From contig NZ_LSOF01000020.1 of NCBI RefSeq assembly GCF_001592875.1, positions 1 to 64,000 of the forward strand: a stretch of DNA of 64,000 nucleotides. The letters are read 5' to 3'. Positions 7,224 through 16,713 of the stretch are shown piece by piece. The notes beneath the pieces are model-generated. The model had not been told where the DNA came from, did no database searches, and was given only the letters and a program-made list of their open reading frames with translations. Origin of the DNA: Pseudomonas sp. BMS12. Its GTDB lineage: Bacteria; Pseudomonadota; Gammaproteobacteria; Pseudomonadales; Pseudomonadaceae. How positions within the stretch are numbered: position 1 is the stretch's first letter; each line of letters begins with the position of its first letter. The position numbers were made by a program, and so were the translations under genes.

Positions 7224-9149
7224 ATGCCGGGCTGGCTGAAACCCCTGTTGCTGTTGTGCTGCCTGCTGCCCGGCGTGACGCGGGCGCAGGAAGTGATCGA
7301 GGACTTCGCCGTCGAGGTGCAGGTCGAGGCTGACGGCGGCCTGCTGGTGAGCGAGCGCATTACCGTGCAGGCCGAGGGCGAGCAGATCAAGCGTGGCATC
7401 TACCGCGACTTCCCGGTGCGCATGCGGCTGGCGGGGCTGCTCGACAAGCGGGTCGGTTTCGAGCTGCTCGAAGTGCAGCGCGACGGCGCCCCCGAGCCCT
7501 ATTTCGAGCAGGCCCAGGGGCCGATGCAGCGGGTCTATATCGGCCGCCACGACCGCCAGCTGGCGCCGGGGCGCTACCAGTACCTGCTGCGCTACCGCAG
7601 CAATCGCCAGTTGCTGCATCGCCCCGGCGAGGATGAGTTGTACTGGAACGTCACCGGCAACGACTGGGCCTTTCCCATTCGCCATGCCAGCGTACGCGTG
7701 TTGCTGCCGGCCGGCGCCGAGGTGCTGGCCGCGCACGGCTACACCGGCTGGGCGGGCGAGCAGGGCGAGGATTACCGTGAGGTCGACGACGTGCCGCCGA
7801 GCTACGAGACCACCCGCGAATTGCAGCCCGGCGAGGGTTTCACCATCGCCCTGGCCTGGCCCGAGGGCCTGGTGCAGCGGCCCGGTGCGCTACGCCAGCT
7901 GGGCTGGCTGATCGACGACAACCCCGGCGCGCTGCTCGGCCTGGCCCTGTTGCTGGCGCTGCTGGGCTTCTATGGCTACCAGTGGCGGCGCGTCGGCCGC
8001 GATCCCGAGGCCGGCGTGGTGATCGCCCGCTTCGCCGCGCCCGAGGGCCTGTCGCCAGCGGCGGCCGGCTTCATCTGGCACCGAGGTTTTGCGCGTGGCT
8101 ACAGCAGCGTGCGCGCGCTGACCGTGGCGCTGACCTCGATGGCGATCAAGCAGGCGGTGCGCCTGGAGGACCTCAACGGCGGCAAGGGTTTCGCCGTGCA
8201 TCGCGGCCAGGTAGACGACAAGGCGCTGTTCAGCGGCGAACGCAAGGTTCTGGCCAGCCTGCTCAAGGGCGACATCGGCTATCTGGAAGTCGGCAGCGAC
8301 TACGAGCCGCGTCTCGGCGCCGCCGTCGGTGCACTGGACAAGCTGCTGCACAAGGAACAGCACGAGCGCTGCTTCCGCCTCAATCGCGGCATCTGGTGGC
8401 GCGGCGTGCTGCTGGCCCTGGCCGGCATCGCCGCCTGCCTGGTGCTGGGCACCCGCGACAGCGAGGGCCTGGCCCTGATCGGCGTGGCCAGCCTGTTCAT
8501 GGTCTGCTTCGGTGGCGCCGGGCTGTTCATCATTGGCACCGGGGTGCGCAGCATGGGCGAGGGCGGGGTCGGCAGCGGTTTGGTCATGGTGCTGTTCGGC
8601 CTGCCGTTCTTCGGCGTCGGCCTCGGCGCGCTGGGCATGATGGCAGGGGCGGTGGCGCCGCTGAACCTGCTGTTGGTGCTGGCCTTGGTGCTGTGCTGCG
8701 CGCTGTTTCGCGTGTGGCTGGAGGCGCCGACCCTGCAAGGCCGGCAGTTGCTCGACGAGCTTGCCGGCTACCGCGAATACCTGAGCCTGGCCGAGCGCGA
8801 CGAACTGGCCGGCGCCGGCAAGGCCCCGGCCATGAGCATCGCCCTGTACGAACAACACCTGCCCTACGCCATGGCCTTGGGCGTGGAGAAGGAATGGAGC
8901 GCGCGCTTTACCCGCGCCCTGGCGGCGGGCCTGATCTCGGGTGCCAGCAGCGACAGCTACCGGCCGACCTGGTATGCCAGCGAGCGCGCCTTCAGTAGCC
9001 CGGAACAGTTCTCCAGCCACCTGTCCTCGGGCCTGGCCGGCATCGCGGCGAGCGCGGCCAGCCCGCCGTCGAGTTCGTCATCCGGTGGCTCGTCCGGCGG
9101 CGGTTCCTCGGGCGGAGGCGGTGGTGGTGGCGGCGGTGGCGGCTGGTAG
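7224..9149 (+). CDS. DUF2207 domain membrane protein (first of a tandem pair)
   Basis: A 641-residue protein with a signal peptide (residues 1-21, TRA|QEV), a DUF2207 beta-rich extracytoplasmic domain ('QADGGLL'-type strand, 'IKRGIYRDFP', 'YWNVTGNDWAFPI'), a membrane helix near 233-252, a middle domain with 'GFIWHRGF', a second hydrophobic block (~390-490), and a cytoplasmic stretch ending in a Ser/Gly tail that closes with a run of Gly and a final Trp. This is the usual architecture of the family. Operon with lemA upstream and a diverged duplicate downstream. The molecular role is unknown; a part in envelope integrity is only a guess from lemA linkage. Confidence 0.88.
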   Translation: MPGWLKPLLLLCCLLPGVTRAQEVIEDFAVEVQVEADGGLLVSERITVQAEGEQIKRGIYRDFPVRMRLAGLLDKRVGFELLEVQRDGAPEPYFEQAQGPMQRVYIGRHDRQLAPGRYQYLLRYRSNRQLLHRPGEDELYWNVTGNDWAFPIRHASVRVLLPAGAEVLAAHGYTGWAGEQGEDYREVDDVPPSYETTRELQPGEGFTIALAWPEGLVQRPGALRQLGWLIDDNPGALLGLALLLALLGFYGYQWRRVGRDPEAGVVIARFAAPEGLSPAAAGFIWHRGFARGYSSVRALTVALTSMAIKQAVRLEDLNGGKGFAVHRGQVDDKALFSGERKVLASLLKGDIGYLEVGSDYEPRLGAAVGALDKLLHKEQHERCFRLNRGIWWRGVLLALAGIAACLVLGTRDSEGLALIGVASLFMVCFGGAGLFIIGTGVRSMGEGGVGSGLVMVLFGLPFFGVGLGALGMMAGAVAPLNLLLVLALVLCCALFRVWLEAPTLQGRQLLDELAGYREYLSLAERDELAGAGKAPAMSIALYEQHLPYAMALGVEKEWSARFTRALAAGLISGASSDSYRPTWYASERAFSSPEQFSSHLSSGLAGIAASAASPPSSSSSGGSSGGGSSGGGGGGGGGGGW

Positions 9150-9199
9150 GTCGAAAATGTCCGGCGCCCGGAAAGGGCGCTCTTACAAGGAGTGTGGTT

Positions 9200-11101
9200 G
9201 TGCCAGGAAGGCTGTTATCCCTGTTGTTGTTGTGCTGTCTGGCGTCTTCGGCCAGCGCCGATGAAGTCATCGAATCGTTTGCCGCTACCCTGCAGGTGCA
9301 GGCCGACGGTCAACTGCTGGTCACCGAGCGCATCGTGGTGCAGGCCGAGGGAGGGCAGATCAGGCGTGGCATCTATCGCGAACTGCCCACGCGCTATCGC
9401 CGCGGAGACTCCTTGTATCGCAACACGCCGTTCGAGTGGCTGGGCAGCAGTCGCGATGGTCAGCCGGAGGCTAGCCATATCGTGCGCGCCGCCGGGGGCG
9501 AGCGCCTGTATCTCGGCAGCGCCGAGCACATCCTGGAGCCGGGGCGGCATAGCTATGAGCTGCGTTACCGCGTCGATGCCCAGCTGATTCAGGGCGAGTT
9601 GCACGACGAGTTGTACTGGAACGTTACTGGCAATGCCTGGCGCCTGCCGATTCTCAGCGCCAGCGCCGAGGTGTTGTTGCCGGAGGGCGCGCAGATCGTC
9701 AGTGCCAGGGCTTACACGGGCCTGAAAGGAACACAGGGAACTGACTACCGCATCGAGTCCGGCCAGGGTCGTCTGGCGTTAACCAGCACCCGAGTCCTGG
9801 GCCCCGGCGAGGGCCTGACCTTGGCAGTGCAATGGCCGTCCGGGCTGGTCACGCATCCGGGTTGGCTGAAGCGCACCTGGCGTTTGCTGTGCGACAACCT
9901 CGGCCTGCTTCGTGCGGGCCTGGCGGTGCTGTTTCTGGCGGGTGTCTACGGGTACTACTGGTATCGCATTGGCCGGGACCCGGCACCTGGCCTGGTGATT
10001 CCGCGTTATGCCGCTCCCGAGGGCGTCAGCCCGGCGAGGGTCAGCTTTCTCTGGCACCGTGGCTTCGCCGAGGGCAAGCGTGCTGTGCGTGAGCTGGGTG
10101 TAACCCTGACCGATCTGGCCATCCGCGGTCATGTCCATCTGCGCGACGAAGGGGGACGGCTGCTTCTTACCCGCGCCACAGAGTGCCAGGCGACGCTGGG
10201 TATCGACGAGGGGCGTCTGCTCGACGAACTGTTTACCGATGGGCAACCGATCCCGCTCGGACGTACGCACCAGCCGCGCCTTCTGCAGGCGGTGGTCGCC
10301 TTCGGCCATAGGCTGAAGGAGTTTGGTGCCCGCTATCACAGCCTCAATCGGGCTCCATGGCTGGTCGGTTTCTGGATTGCTTTCGCTGCCACCCTGGTGT
10401 TGCTGTTTGCCGAAAGTGAGGGAGAAGCGAGCAAGGAGATCGCCGGCATTGCGGTTTCAATTTTGCTTTTTGGAGGCATCGGTATTGGCTCATTGCTCAG
10501 TGGGGGCCCGTCCTTCGGCGGCATCATGGCGTTGTTGGTCAGTCTGTTTCCGCTGAGCATGCTGGCTAATCGGGTACCCCCGGGAGCGCTTGTGGCCGTA
10601 ACCGTGCTCTGGCTGTTGGTGGTGCTGTTCCGTTTCCTATTGGCGGCACCCACCGTTCAGGGCCGGCGCATGCTGGATGAGCTGGCGGGGTACCGCGAAT
10701 ACCTGCAGCTGGCTGAGGCCGACGTGCTGGCTCGCGCTGGTGACGCGCCGGCCATGAGTATCGAGCTGTACGAGCGGCACCTGCCTTACGCCATGGCCCT
10801 GGGGGTCGAGGCACGCTGGAGCGCACGCTTCGCTGCGGCGCTGGCCGCCGGGTTGGTCGAGCCGCAGTTGCGCGAATACCGGCCCGACTGGTCAGTGGGG
10901 CGCGATGCGGCAGCCATTGGCCGCGAGCTGGCGCCGAGCCTCTACCGCGACTTGGCCAGCGCCTGTGACGAGGAGTCGGCTGCGAGCTCCTCTGCTGATT
11001 ATTCCGTGTCCGATGCTCCGAGCTCCAGTGGCGGGTCCGCCTCTTCGGGGGGAGGCCATTCTGGCGGTGGTGCCGGTGGCGGAGGAGGCGGCGGCTGGTA
11101 A
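9200..11101 (+). CDS. DUF2207 domain membrane protein (second of a tandem pair)
   Basis: A 633-residue paralogue of the gene at 7224 with the same order of parts: signal peptide ending ASA|DEV, 'QIRRGIYRELP', 'YWNVTGNAWRLPI', 'VSFLWHRGF', 'LLDELFTDG', hydrophobic block, 'RRMLDELAGYREYLQLAE', and a Ser/Gly/Trp tail. The GTG at 9200 is preferred over the one at 9194 because AAGGAG (9187-9192) then has a seven-base spacing. Codon use looks slightly less GC-biased than in the first copy, suggesting an old duplication or separate acquisition. Last gene of the lemA run; the next gene is convergent. Confidence 0.85.
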   Translation: MPGRLLSLLLLCCLASSASADEVIESFAATLQVQADGQLLVTERIVVQAEGGQIRRGIYRELPTRYRRGDSLYRNTPFEWLGSSRDGQPEASHIVRAAGGERLYLGSAEHILEPGRHSYELRYRVDAQLIQGELHDELYWNVTGNAWRLPILSASAEVLLPEGAQIVSARAYTGLKGTQGTDYRIESGQGRLALTSTRVLGPGEGLTLAVQWPSGLVTHPGWLKRTWRLLCDNLGLLRAGLAVLFLAGVYGYYWYRIGRDPAPGLVIPRYAAPEGVSPARVSFLWHRGFAEGKRAVRELGVTLTDLAIRGHVHLRDEGGRLLLTRATECQATLGIDEGRLLDELFTDGQPIPLGRTHQPRLLQAVVAFGHRLKEFGARYHSLNRAPWLVGFWIAFAATLVLLFAESEGEASKEIAGIAVSILLFGGIGIGSLLSGGPSFGGIMALLVSLFPLSMLANRVPPGALVAVTVLWLLVVLFRFLLAAPTVQGRRMLDELAGYREYLQLAEADVLARAGDAPAMSIELYERHLPYAMALGVEARWSARFAAALAAGLVEPQLREYRPDWSVGRDAAAIGRELAPSLYRDLASACDEESAASSSADYSVSDAPSSSGGSASSGGGHSGGGAGGGGGGGW

Positions 11102-11104
11102 GGC

Positions 11105-11998
11105 TTAGCGCCAGTTCCAGCTGCTGCGGGCCACGGCGTCGTGGGCGTGCAGGCTTTCGGCATGCACCACTTCCAGGTTGAAGCCGAGCAGGCCGTCCTG
11201 CTCGCGCAGGCACTGATGCAGACGTCGCGCGGCGTCTTCGCAGAACATCAGGTTCTGCCCGTTGGCCAGGGCGAAGGCCTGCTCGTCGGCGCGTTTCACT
11301 GCCGTCTGCAGCGCCGTGCCCAGGGCGGCTTCGGCGTTGTTCAGCAGTTGGCGAACCGGCAGACGCTGCAGTTTGGGGTCTAAGCACAGTCGTAGGCGCG
11401 CCTCGCTGCGCTGGCTGTGCGGCGTGGCAAGAATGCCGCTAGTGCCGCCAAGCCAGGCGATGATATCGGCATGATCGAGTGATATACCTGCAAAATCATC
11501 GACAAATTGCTGCTGAATCAGCTGTCTGGCCAGCGCCGCCGAGCACGGGCAGGTGGAGGAATAGCCCAACGTCAGCTGCAGTTCCACGTGAAACCCTGCC
11601 GCATCCAGGCGGGTATTCAGTTCCAGCGGATAGCCCTTCCATCCGGCCAACGGGCTGACCAGCGCCGGGCGCTTGAGCAGCAGCTCGCCGCGCAGGTTGA
11701 GGTGGGCCTGCTGCGATAGCCCTTCATGACTCTGCAGAAACTGGTGCAACACCGCCTCGATCGCGGGCAAGGACAACTCGCGCTGCTCCAGGGCCTCCAG
11801 CGCCAGGTACAGGCGCGACATGTGAATGCCGCGTGCGCCGGGGTTGTCCAGGCTGACGCCGGCATCCACCCGACAGTCCAGCGGCTTGCCATCGAGCAGC
11901 ACCGGCAAGGCGATCTGCTGCATGCCAACGAAGTCCAGCCGGGGCTGGTTCTGCGCGTTGGACTGCGCGGCGATATCGGGAAGGGTCAGGGCAGTCAT
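11105..11998 (-). CDS. folE2: GTP cyclohydrolase I type IB, zinc-independent
   Basis: A 297-residue enzyme that converts GTP to 7,8-dihydroneopterin triphosphate, the first step of folate and related pterin synthesis. Family marks include 'GARGIHMSR' (~54-62), the metal-site CPC at 150-152 inside 'SSTCPCS', and the C-terminal 'DGLLGFNLEVVHAESLHAHDAVA'. FolE2 can use metals other than zinc and replaces the zinc enzyme FolE in zinc starvation. A Zur-type palindrome lies at 12030-12044, 32 bases upstream of the start, and the neighbours (dksA2, COG0523 GTPases) are the usual members of the Pseudomonas zinc-starvation regulon. Confidence 0.93.
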   Translation of the reverse strand: MTALTLPDIAAQSNAQNQPRLDFVGMQQIALPVLLDGKPLDCRVDAGVSLDNPGARGIHMSRLYLALEALEQRELSLPAIEAVLHQFLQSHEGLSQQAHLNLRGELLLKRPALVSPLAGWKGYPLELNTRLDAAGFHVELQLTLGYSSTCPCSAALARQLIQQQFVDDFAGISLDHADIIAWLGGTSGILATPHSQRSEARLRLCLDPKLQRLPVRQLLNNAEAALGTALQTAVKRADEQAFALANGQNLMFCEDAARRLHQCLREQDGLLGFNLEVVHAESLHAHDAVARSSWNWR

Positions 11999-12029
11999 CG
12001 GATTTCTCGGGCCAGTTGCGAACCGATAA

Positions 12030-12044
12030 TGTTATGTTATAACA
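12030..12044. promoter_or_regulatory. Zur-type operator shared by folE2 and dksA2
   Basis: TGTTATG-T-TATAACA is a 7-1-7 palindrome with one mismatch and fits the gamma-proteobacterial Zur box core (GTTATA..TATAAC). It sits between the divergent starts of folE2 (11998) and dksA2 (12077), so a single repressor site could control both directions. Confidence 0.75.
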
Positions 12045-12076
12045 AAAATGAGAGACAACCCTGACGAGAATCGACT

Positions 12077-12695
12077 GTGCTCAGCGAACCCGAACTGCTT
12101 GCCATGCCCGCCGCCGCCTACATGAACGAGGCGCAGCAGGCGTTCTTCCGCCAGCGTCTGCTGGAACAACGCAGCGAGCTGCAACGGCGCATCGACGAGG
12201 AACAGCGCCAGTGGCAGCTGCGTCTGCTGGAGCGCGAGAAGAAGCTGCTGGACAAGATCGACGAGGCGCTGGAGCGCCTGGCCCGTGGCGAGTACGGCTG
12301 GTGCCCAGGGTCTGCCCCCCGTTTCGTAGCGGCCGCGTTGCTGCGCCAAATGGCGCCAGGCAAGGCGCGGGGCGCAGGGAATGGTGGCCCCTTGCCAAGT
12401 CCCGCAACGCCGCATGGCGCCATTTGCCGCGCAACCCGAAGTGCCGGGCCAGTTTTTGCACGGTGCGTTGTTGCTCGACGGCTCATTTGGAGCACCAAAC
12501 TTCGCCTCTCGCGCCTAACCCCGCGCAAAAACTGGTGCCGGCGCGGCCACTACGAAACGGGGGGCAGACCCTCAACCGGCGAGCCGATCGGCCTGCGCCG
12601 CCTGCTGCTGCGGCCCACCGCCAGCCTGTGCATCGAAGCCAAGGAGCGTCAGGAACAACGCGAACGCCATATCCGTGATGTGCGAGGAAACCCCA

Positions 12696-12703
<8 letters not shown>
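12077..12703 (+). CDS. dksA2: DksA2-like protein, rearranged: coiled-coil tip missing and 266-bp element inserted in frame
   Basis: The frame opens at a GTG and encodes 208 residues. Residues 1-76 match the N-terminus of DksA-type RNA-polymerase regulators ('AAYMNEAQQAFF', 'LLEREKKLLDKI', 'GEYGWC'), and residues 166-208 match the end of the zinc-independent paralogue DksA2 ('TGEPIGLRRLLLRPTASLCIEA', 'KERQEQRER'). The CxxA pair at Cys185 replaces the CxxC of classical DksA. Two oddities are visible. About 22 residues that carry the acidic tip of the coiled coil in E. coli DksA are absent (the chain goes straight from 'LQRRIDE' to 'EQRQWQLR'). Residues ~77-165 come from an inverted-repeat element (12307-12572) that splits the C-terminal domain. 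The frame stays open throughout, but normal DksA function is doubtful. Overlaps the start of zigA by 8 bases. Confidence 0.75.
12307..12572. mobile_element. MITE-like inverted-repeat element inside dksA2
   Basis: The ends are 31-bp inverted repeats with 30 matches (left 12307-12337 starts AGGGTCTGCCCCCCGTTTCG; right 12542-12572 is its complement). Further nested inverted repeats lie inside: CAAATGGCGCCA at 12347-12358 against TGGCGCCATTTG at 12415-12426, and CCAGTTTTTGC near 12450 against GCAAAAACTGG near 12525. It encodes no protein of its own, and no clear target duplication is visible beyond a single C on each side. This looks like a non-autonomous mobile or REPIN-like element; no second copy was noticed in this window. 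Confidence 0.7.
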
Positions 12704-13900
<1,197 letters not shown>

Positions 13901-13901
<1 letters not shown>

Positions 13902-14542
13902 TGCAGGCCCTGCAGTTGCGCCCGGCGCCACGCCAGGTGCTGAGCGAGAAACACGAGGTGCTCACCGAGGTGCTGCACGACGGGGTCAATCTGGCCCTCT
14001 GGCAGCGCCGCCTGGCGCCGCAGGTGACGGATTTCGCGCAGGTGCTGCTGGCCCAGCCGCTGGAGGTGAGCGAGACCCTGCAGATCGAGATTGGCACCGA
14101 CGAGGCGCTGCGCATGCCGCCGTTGCTGGCCGTCCAGGCCGACCTGCATGGGCACGCAGCCTTTGTCGCCGATGTCGTCTGGCTGGTCGAGGCATTCGCC
14201 TGTCTGCTCGATGCGCGCCGGGTTGGCTTGCGCCTGCGCAGCCTGGCCAAGCCGATGTGCCCGCGCTTTCACGTCGATCATGTGCCGCTCAGGTTGATCA
14301 GCACCTATGCCGGGGTTGCCAGCGAATGGCTGCCAGAGGGTGGCATGGATCGCCGCCGGCTGGGCGATGCCCAGGCCGAGCCCCGGGATGCCGGGCGTAT
14401 CCAGCAGATGGAGGCGGGCTGGGTGGCGCTGGCCAAGGGCGAGAAGTGGTTGGGCAACGAGGGCGCCGGGCTGATTCATCGTTCGCCAGCGCCACCTGCT
14501 GGCGAGCGGCGCTTGTTGCTGACCCTGGACTGGCTGGCCTAG
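13901..14542 (+). CDS. DUF1826 domain protein
   Basis: A 213-residue cytoplasmic protein with the DUF1826 block 'CPRFHVDHVPLRLISTYAGVASEWL' (~125-149) and a C-terminal 'GAGLIHRSPAPPAGERRLLLTLDWL'. The conserved CP-x-FH-x-D and C-terminal histidines suggest a metal site, but this is inference. DUF1826 genes commonly sit next to COG0523 GTPases of the zinc regulon, and here the start codon overlaps the stop of zigA (TGATG). The family has no established activity; a metal-dependent client or partner of the GTPase is plausible. Confidence 0.8.
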
Positions 14543-14563
14543 CCGCGCTCAGCAGGTGGCTGG

Positions 14564-14917
14564 CTAGCGCGCCATCCACACGCCCTTGCTCTGCTGTTCG
14601 CAGGCGGGCTTGAGGTAACGGGCATCGCTTTCGACGCCGTAATAGTGAATATCCTGCTGGTAGGGCGTGCCCTGCACCTTGGCGTTGCGGCATTCGCCGA
14701 AAGCGCCGGCCGGGCATTGCACGACGAAGCTGACCTCGACCTTCTGCCCCTGCAACTGTGGGGCGCAGAAGCCGCTGCGAAACAGGTTGGCCGGGATGGT
14801 ACGGTTCTGCTGGCACAGCTTGACCTCAAGCTGCTGGCCTTCCGCGTGCACCACGCAGGCCTCGGCCCAGGCCTGGCCGGTCAGGCCCAGCAACAACAGG
14901 GCAACAATCGCACGCAT
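14564..14917 (-). CDS. Small secreted protein, function unknown
   Basis: A 117-residue protein from the ATG at 14917, with a signal peptide ending AWA|EAC (~18) and six Cys in the mature part, which suggests disulfides in the periplasm. I recognise no functional domain. It lies convergent to DUF1826 and divergent from the second COG0523 gene. The alternative start at 14938 would add seven residues before the signal peptide. Confidence 0.65.
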   Translation of the reverse strand: MRAIVALLLLGLTGQAWAEACVVHAEGQQLEVKLCQQNRTIPANLFRSGFCAPQLQGQKVEVSFVVQCPAGAFGECRNAKVQGTPYQQDIHYYGVESDARYLKPACEQQSKGVWMAR

Positions 14918-14989
14918 CGCGTTTCTCCTTGGCGGCAAAGCGGCGACTCTAGCCTTTTCCGCCAGCCGTTAAAACCGCACCATAGGGCC

Positions 14990-15955
14990 ATGCTCGCGAA
15001 TATCCCCACCCATCTGATCGGCGGCCCGCTGGGCGCCGGCAAGACCAGCCTGATCCGTCATCTGTTGGCGCACAAGCCGGCGCATGAGCGTTGGGCCGTG
15101 CTGGTCAACGAGTTCGGCCAGATCGGCCTGGACGCTGCCCTGTTGGCGACCCATGAGGACGGCATCGGCATCGCCGAGATTCCCGGTGGCTGCCTGTGCT
15201 GCGTCGCCGGTGCGCCGTTTCAGGTTGGCCTCGCCCGTCTGCTGCGCAAGGTGCGGCCGGATCGCCTGCTGATCGAGCCGTCCGGCCTGGGCCACCCGGC
15301 CGAGTTGCTGCGCCAGCTGGGCATGGCGCCCTGGCTGGGCGTACTGGCGCTGCAGCCAGTGGTGCTGGTGCTGGATGCCGCGGCCCTGGCGGCTGGCCAG
15401 ACGTTGCCGGAGGCGCAGCAGGCGGCGTTGCCGCTGGCCGGTTTGCTGCTGCTGAACAAGGCCGAAGGCCTGGATCAGGCGGCGCGCGCACGCGTGCAGG
15501 CGCAACTGCCGGCGTTGCCGTTGCGCTGGACCAGCCAGGGCGCGCTGGACTTCGCCGAGCTGCCGGGCAGCGCCGTATGTGCTGCTGAGGCCACTGACGC
15601 TAGTGCCTTGCCCGAGGCCAAGGCGCCGCTGGCGCAGCTCTGGCGCGACCCGCGCCAGCCGATCTGTCAGATGCAGGCGCAGGCCGAGGGCTGGAGCATC
15701 GGTTGGCGTTTCCACCCAAGCCAGCGTTTTGACTCCCTGCAGATCGAGTCGTGGCTGGCCGGGCTGGACTGGAGCCGCGCCAAGCTGGTGCTGCATACCG
15801 AGCAGGGCTGGCGCTCGGCCAACCTGCTCGCCGGCCAGGCGCCGCAGTGGCGGGACAGCGAATGGCGCCGGGATTCGCGGCTGGAGCTGATCTTCGCCGC
15901 AGCGCAGGAGCCGGATCTGCTCCAGGCCTCGTTGCTGCGTTGCCGGCTGGCCTAG
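14990..15955 (+). CDS. COG0523 GTPase, second copy (CobW-like)
   Basis: A 321-residue GTPase with P-loop GGPLGAGKTS (11-20), 'LVNEFGQIGLDAALL' (38-52), the CxCC motif GCLCC (67-71), 'LLIEPSGLGHP', and 'LLLNKAEGLD' as the base-recognition motif. A short divergent C-terminal CobW_C-like half follows. It differs from the ZigA-type gene at 12696 in length and sequence and belongs to another COG0523 subgroup. No Zur-type box was seen directly upstream. The client metalloprotein is unknown. Confidence 0.85.
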   Translation: MLANIPTHLIGGPLGAGKTSLIRHLLAHKPAHERWAVLVNEFGQIGLDAALLATHEDGIGIAEIPGGCLCCVAGAPFQVGLARLLRKVRPDRLLIEPSGLGHPAELLRQLGMAPWLGVLALQPVVLVLDAAALAAGQTLPEAQQAALPLAGLLLLNKAEGLDQAARARVQAQLPALPLRWTSQGALDFAELPGSAVCAAEATDASALPEAKAPLAQLWRDPRQPICQMQAQAEGWSIGWRFHPSQRFDSLQIESWLAGLDWSRAKLVLHTEQGWRSANLLAGQAPQWRDSEWRRDSRLELIFAAAQEPDLLQASLLRCRLA

Positions 15956-16662
15956 TCGGCTGCGGCGAGCAGTGTCAGTTCACCGATGATGCTGGTGCTG
16001 TAACGGCGCATGAGGCTGGGGACTGCGCGTTGCTCGTAGCCCATTAGCGACGGTTCGATATAGCGCCATTTGCGGGCGATGGCCTGGAGTCGGCGTTGGC
16101 GTTCGCTGCGGGGAGCCGCCTGGTGCAGCATCTGCAGCAGGTCGCTGCTGAAGTTTCTGGCCTGCTCGTCGATCGCCAGGCTGTCGCTGCCCAGGGCATT
16201 GGCACCGATGCTGTAGGCGATGTAGTCGGTGGTCAGGTACTGCAGGCGCAGGGCCAGGCGCTCGGGGCCAGTCAACTCGTCCGGCGTCGGGCCGAGGCTG
16301 TCGCTGTCGGCCATGAGCCGGCGATTCAGTTCCAGTACCGAGGCCACCGAGTTGCCGTCGGGGATATGGCCCTGCTGGATTTCGTTCGAGATGGACTGCA
16401 GCAATGTGCGATAGCGCTGCCAGGTTTCGAGCATGGCGGGCGGTCGCGTGGCCAGCTGGGTCACCAGTCTTTCTCCGTGTTGCAGGCGCCGTTCGAGTAC
16501 GACGCTGAAACCGGGGTCGGCATCAACGCCATAGAGCAGGTAGAAATCGCCGAGCGAACCGCTGAGCGCCAGGCGCAGCTCCTGTAACTCGTCCGCGTTG
16601 GCAGTTGCGCCGCTGAGCAGGCATGAGACGAGGCCCAGCAGGCCGAATAGGCGGGCGATCAT
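15952..16662 (-). CDS. Exported protein of unknown function
   Basis: A 236-residue protein with a signal peptide (cleavage near ANA|DEL, ~24) and a mature part predicted to be almost all alpha-helical ('LSGSLGDFYLLYGVDADPGF', 'LELNRRLMADSDS', 'RRLQAIARKWRYIEPSL'). No Cys in the mature region and no recognised domain. Its 3' end overlaps the stop codon of the convergent COG0523 gene by four bases. GGAG lies eight bases before the ATG. Confidence 0.6.
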   Translation of the reverse strand: MIARLFGLLGLVSCLLSGATANADELQELRLALSGSLGDFYLLYGVDADPGFSVVLERRLQHGERLVTQLATRPPAMLETWQRYRTLLQSISNEIQQGHIPDGNSVASVLELNRRLMADSDSLGPTPDELTGPERLALRLQYLTTDYIAYSIGANALGSDSLAIDEQARNFSSDLLQMLHQAAPRSERQRRLQAIARKWRYIEPSLMGYEQRAVPSLMRRYSTSIIGELTLLAAAD

Positions 16663-16713
16663 GAAAGGCTCCGTGTGGTGTAGGGTCGGGCGGCGTTGGC
16701 CGCCAGGTGCTGC

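Noticed and set aside
9060..9149. Simple Gly/Ser repeat in the DUF2207 gene as a separate repeat element
   Set aside because: It is the normal Gly-rich C-terminal tail of this family, repeated in the paralogue at 11030-11101.
12310..12570. A separate short gene inside the element in dksA2
   Set aside because: Neither strand gives a frame with a sensible start, ribosome site or protein-like composition; the inverted-repeat structure explains the sequence.
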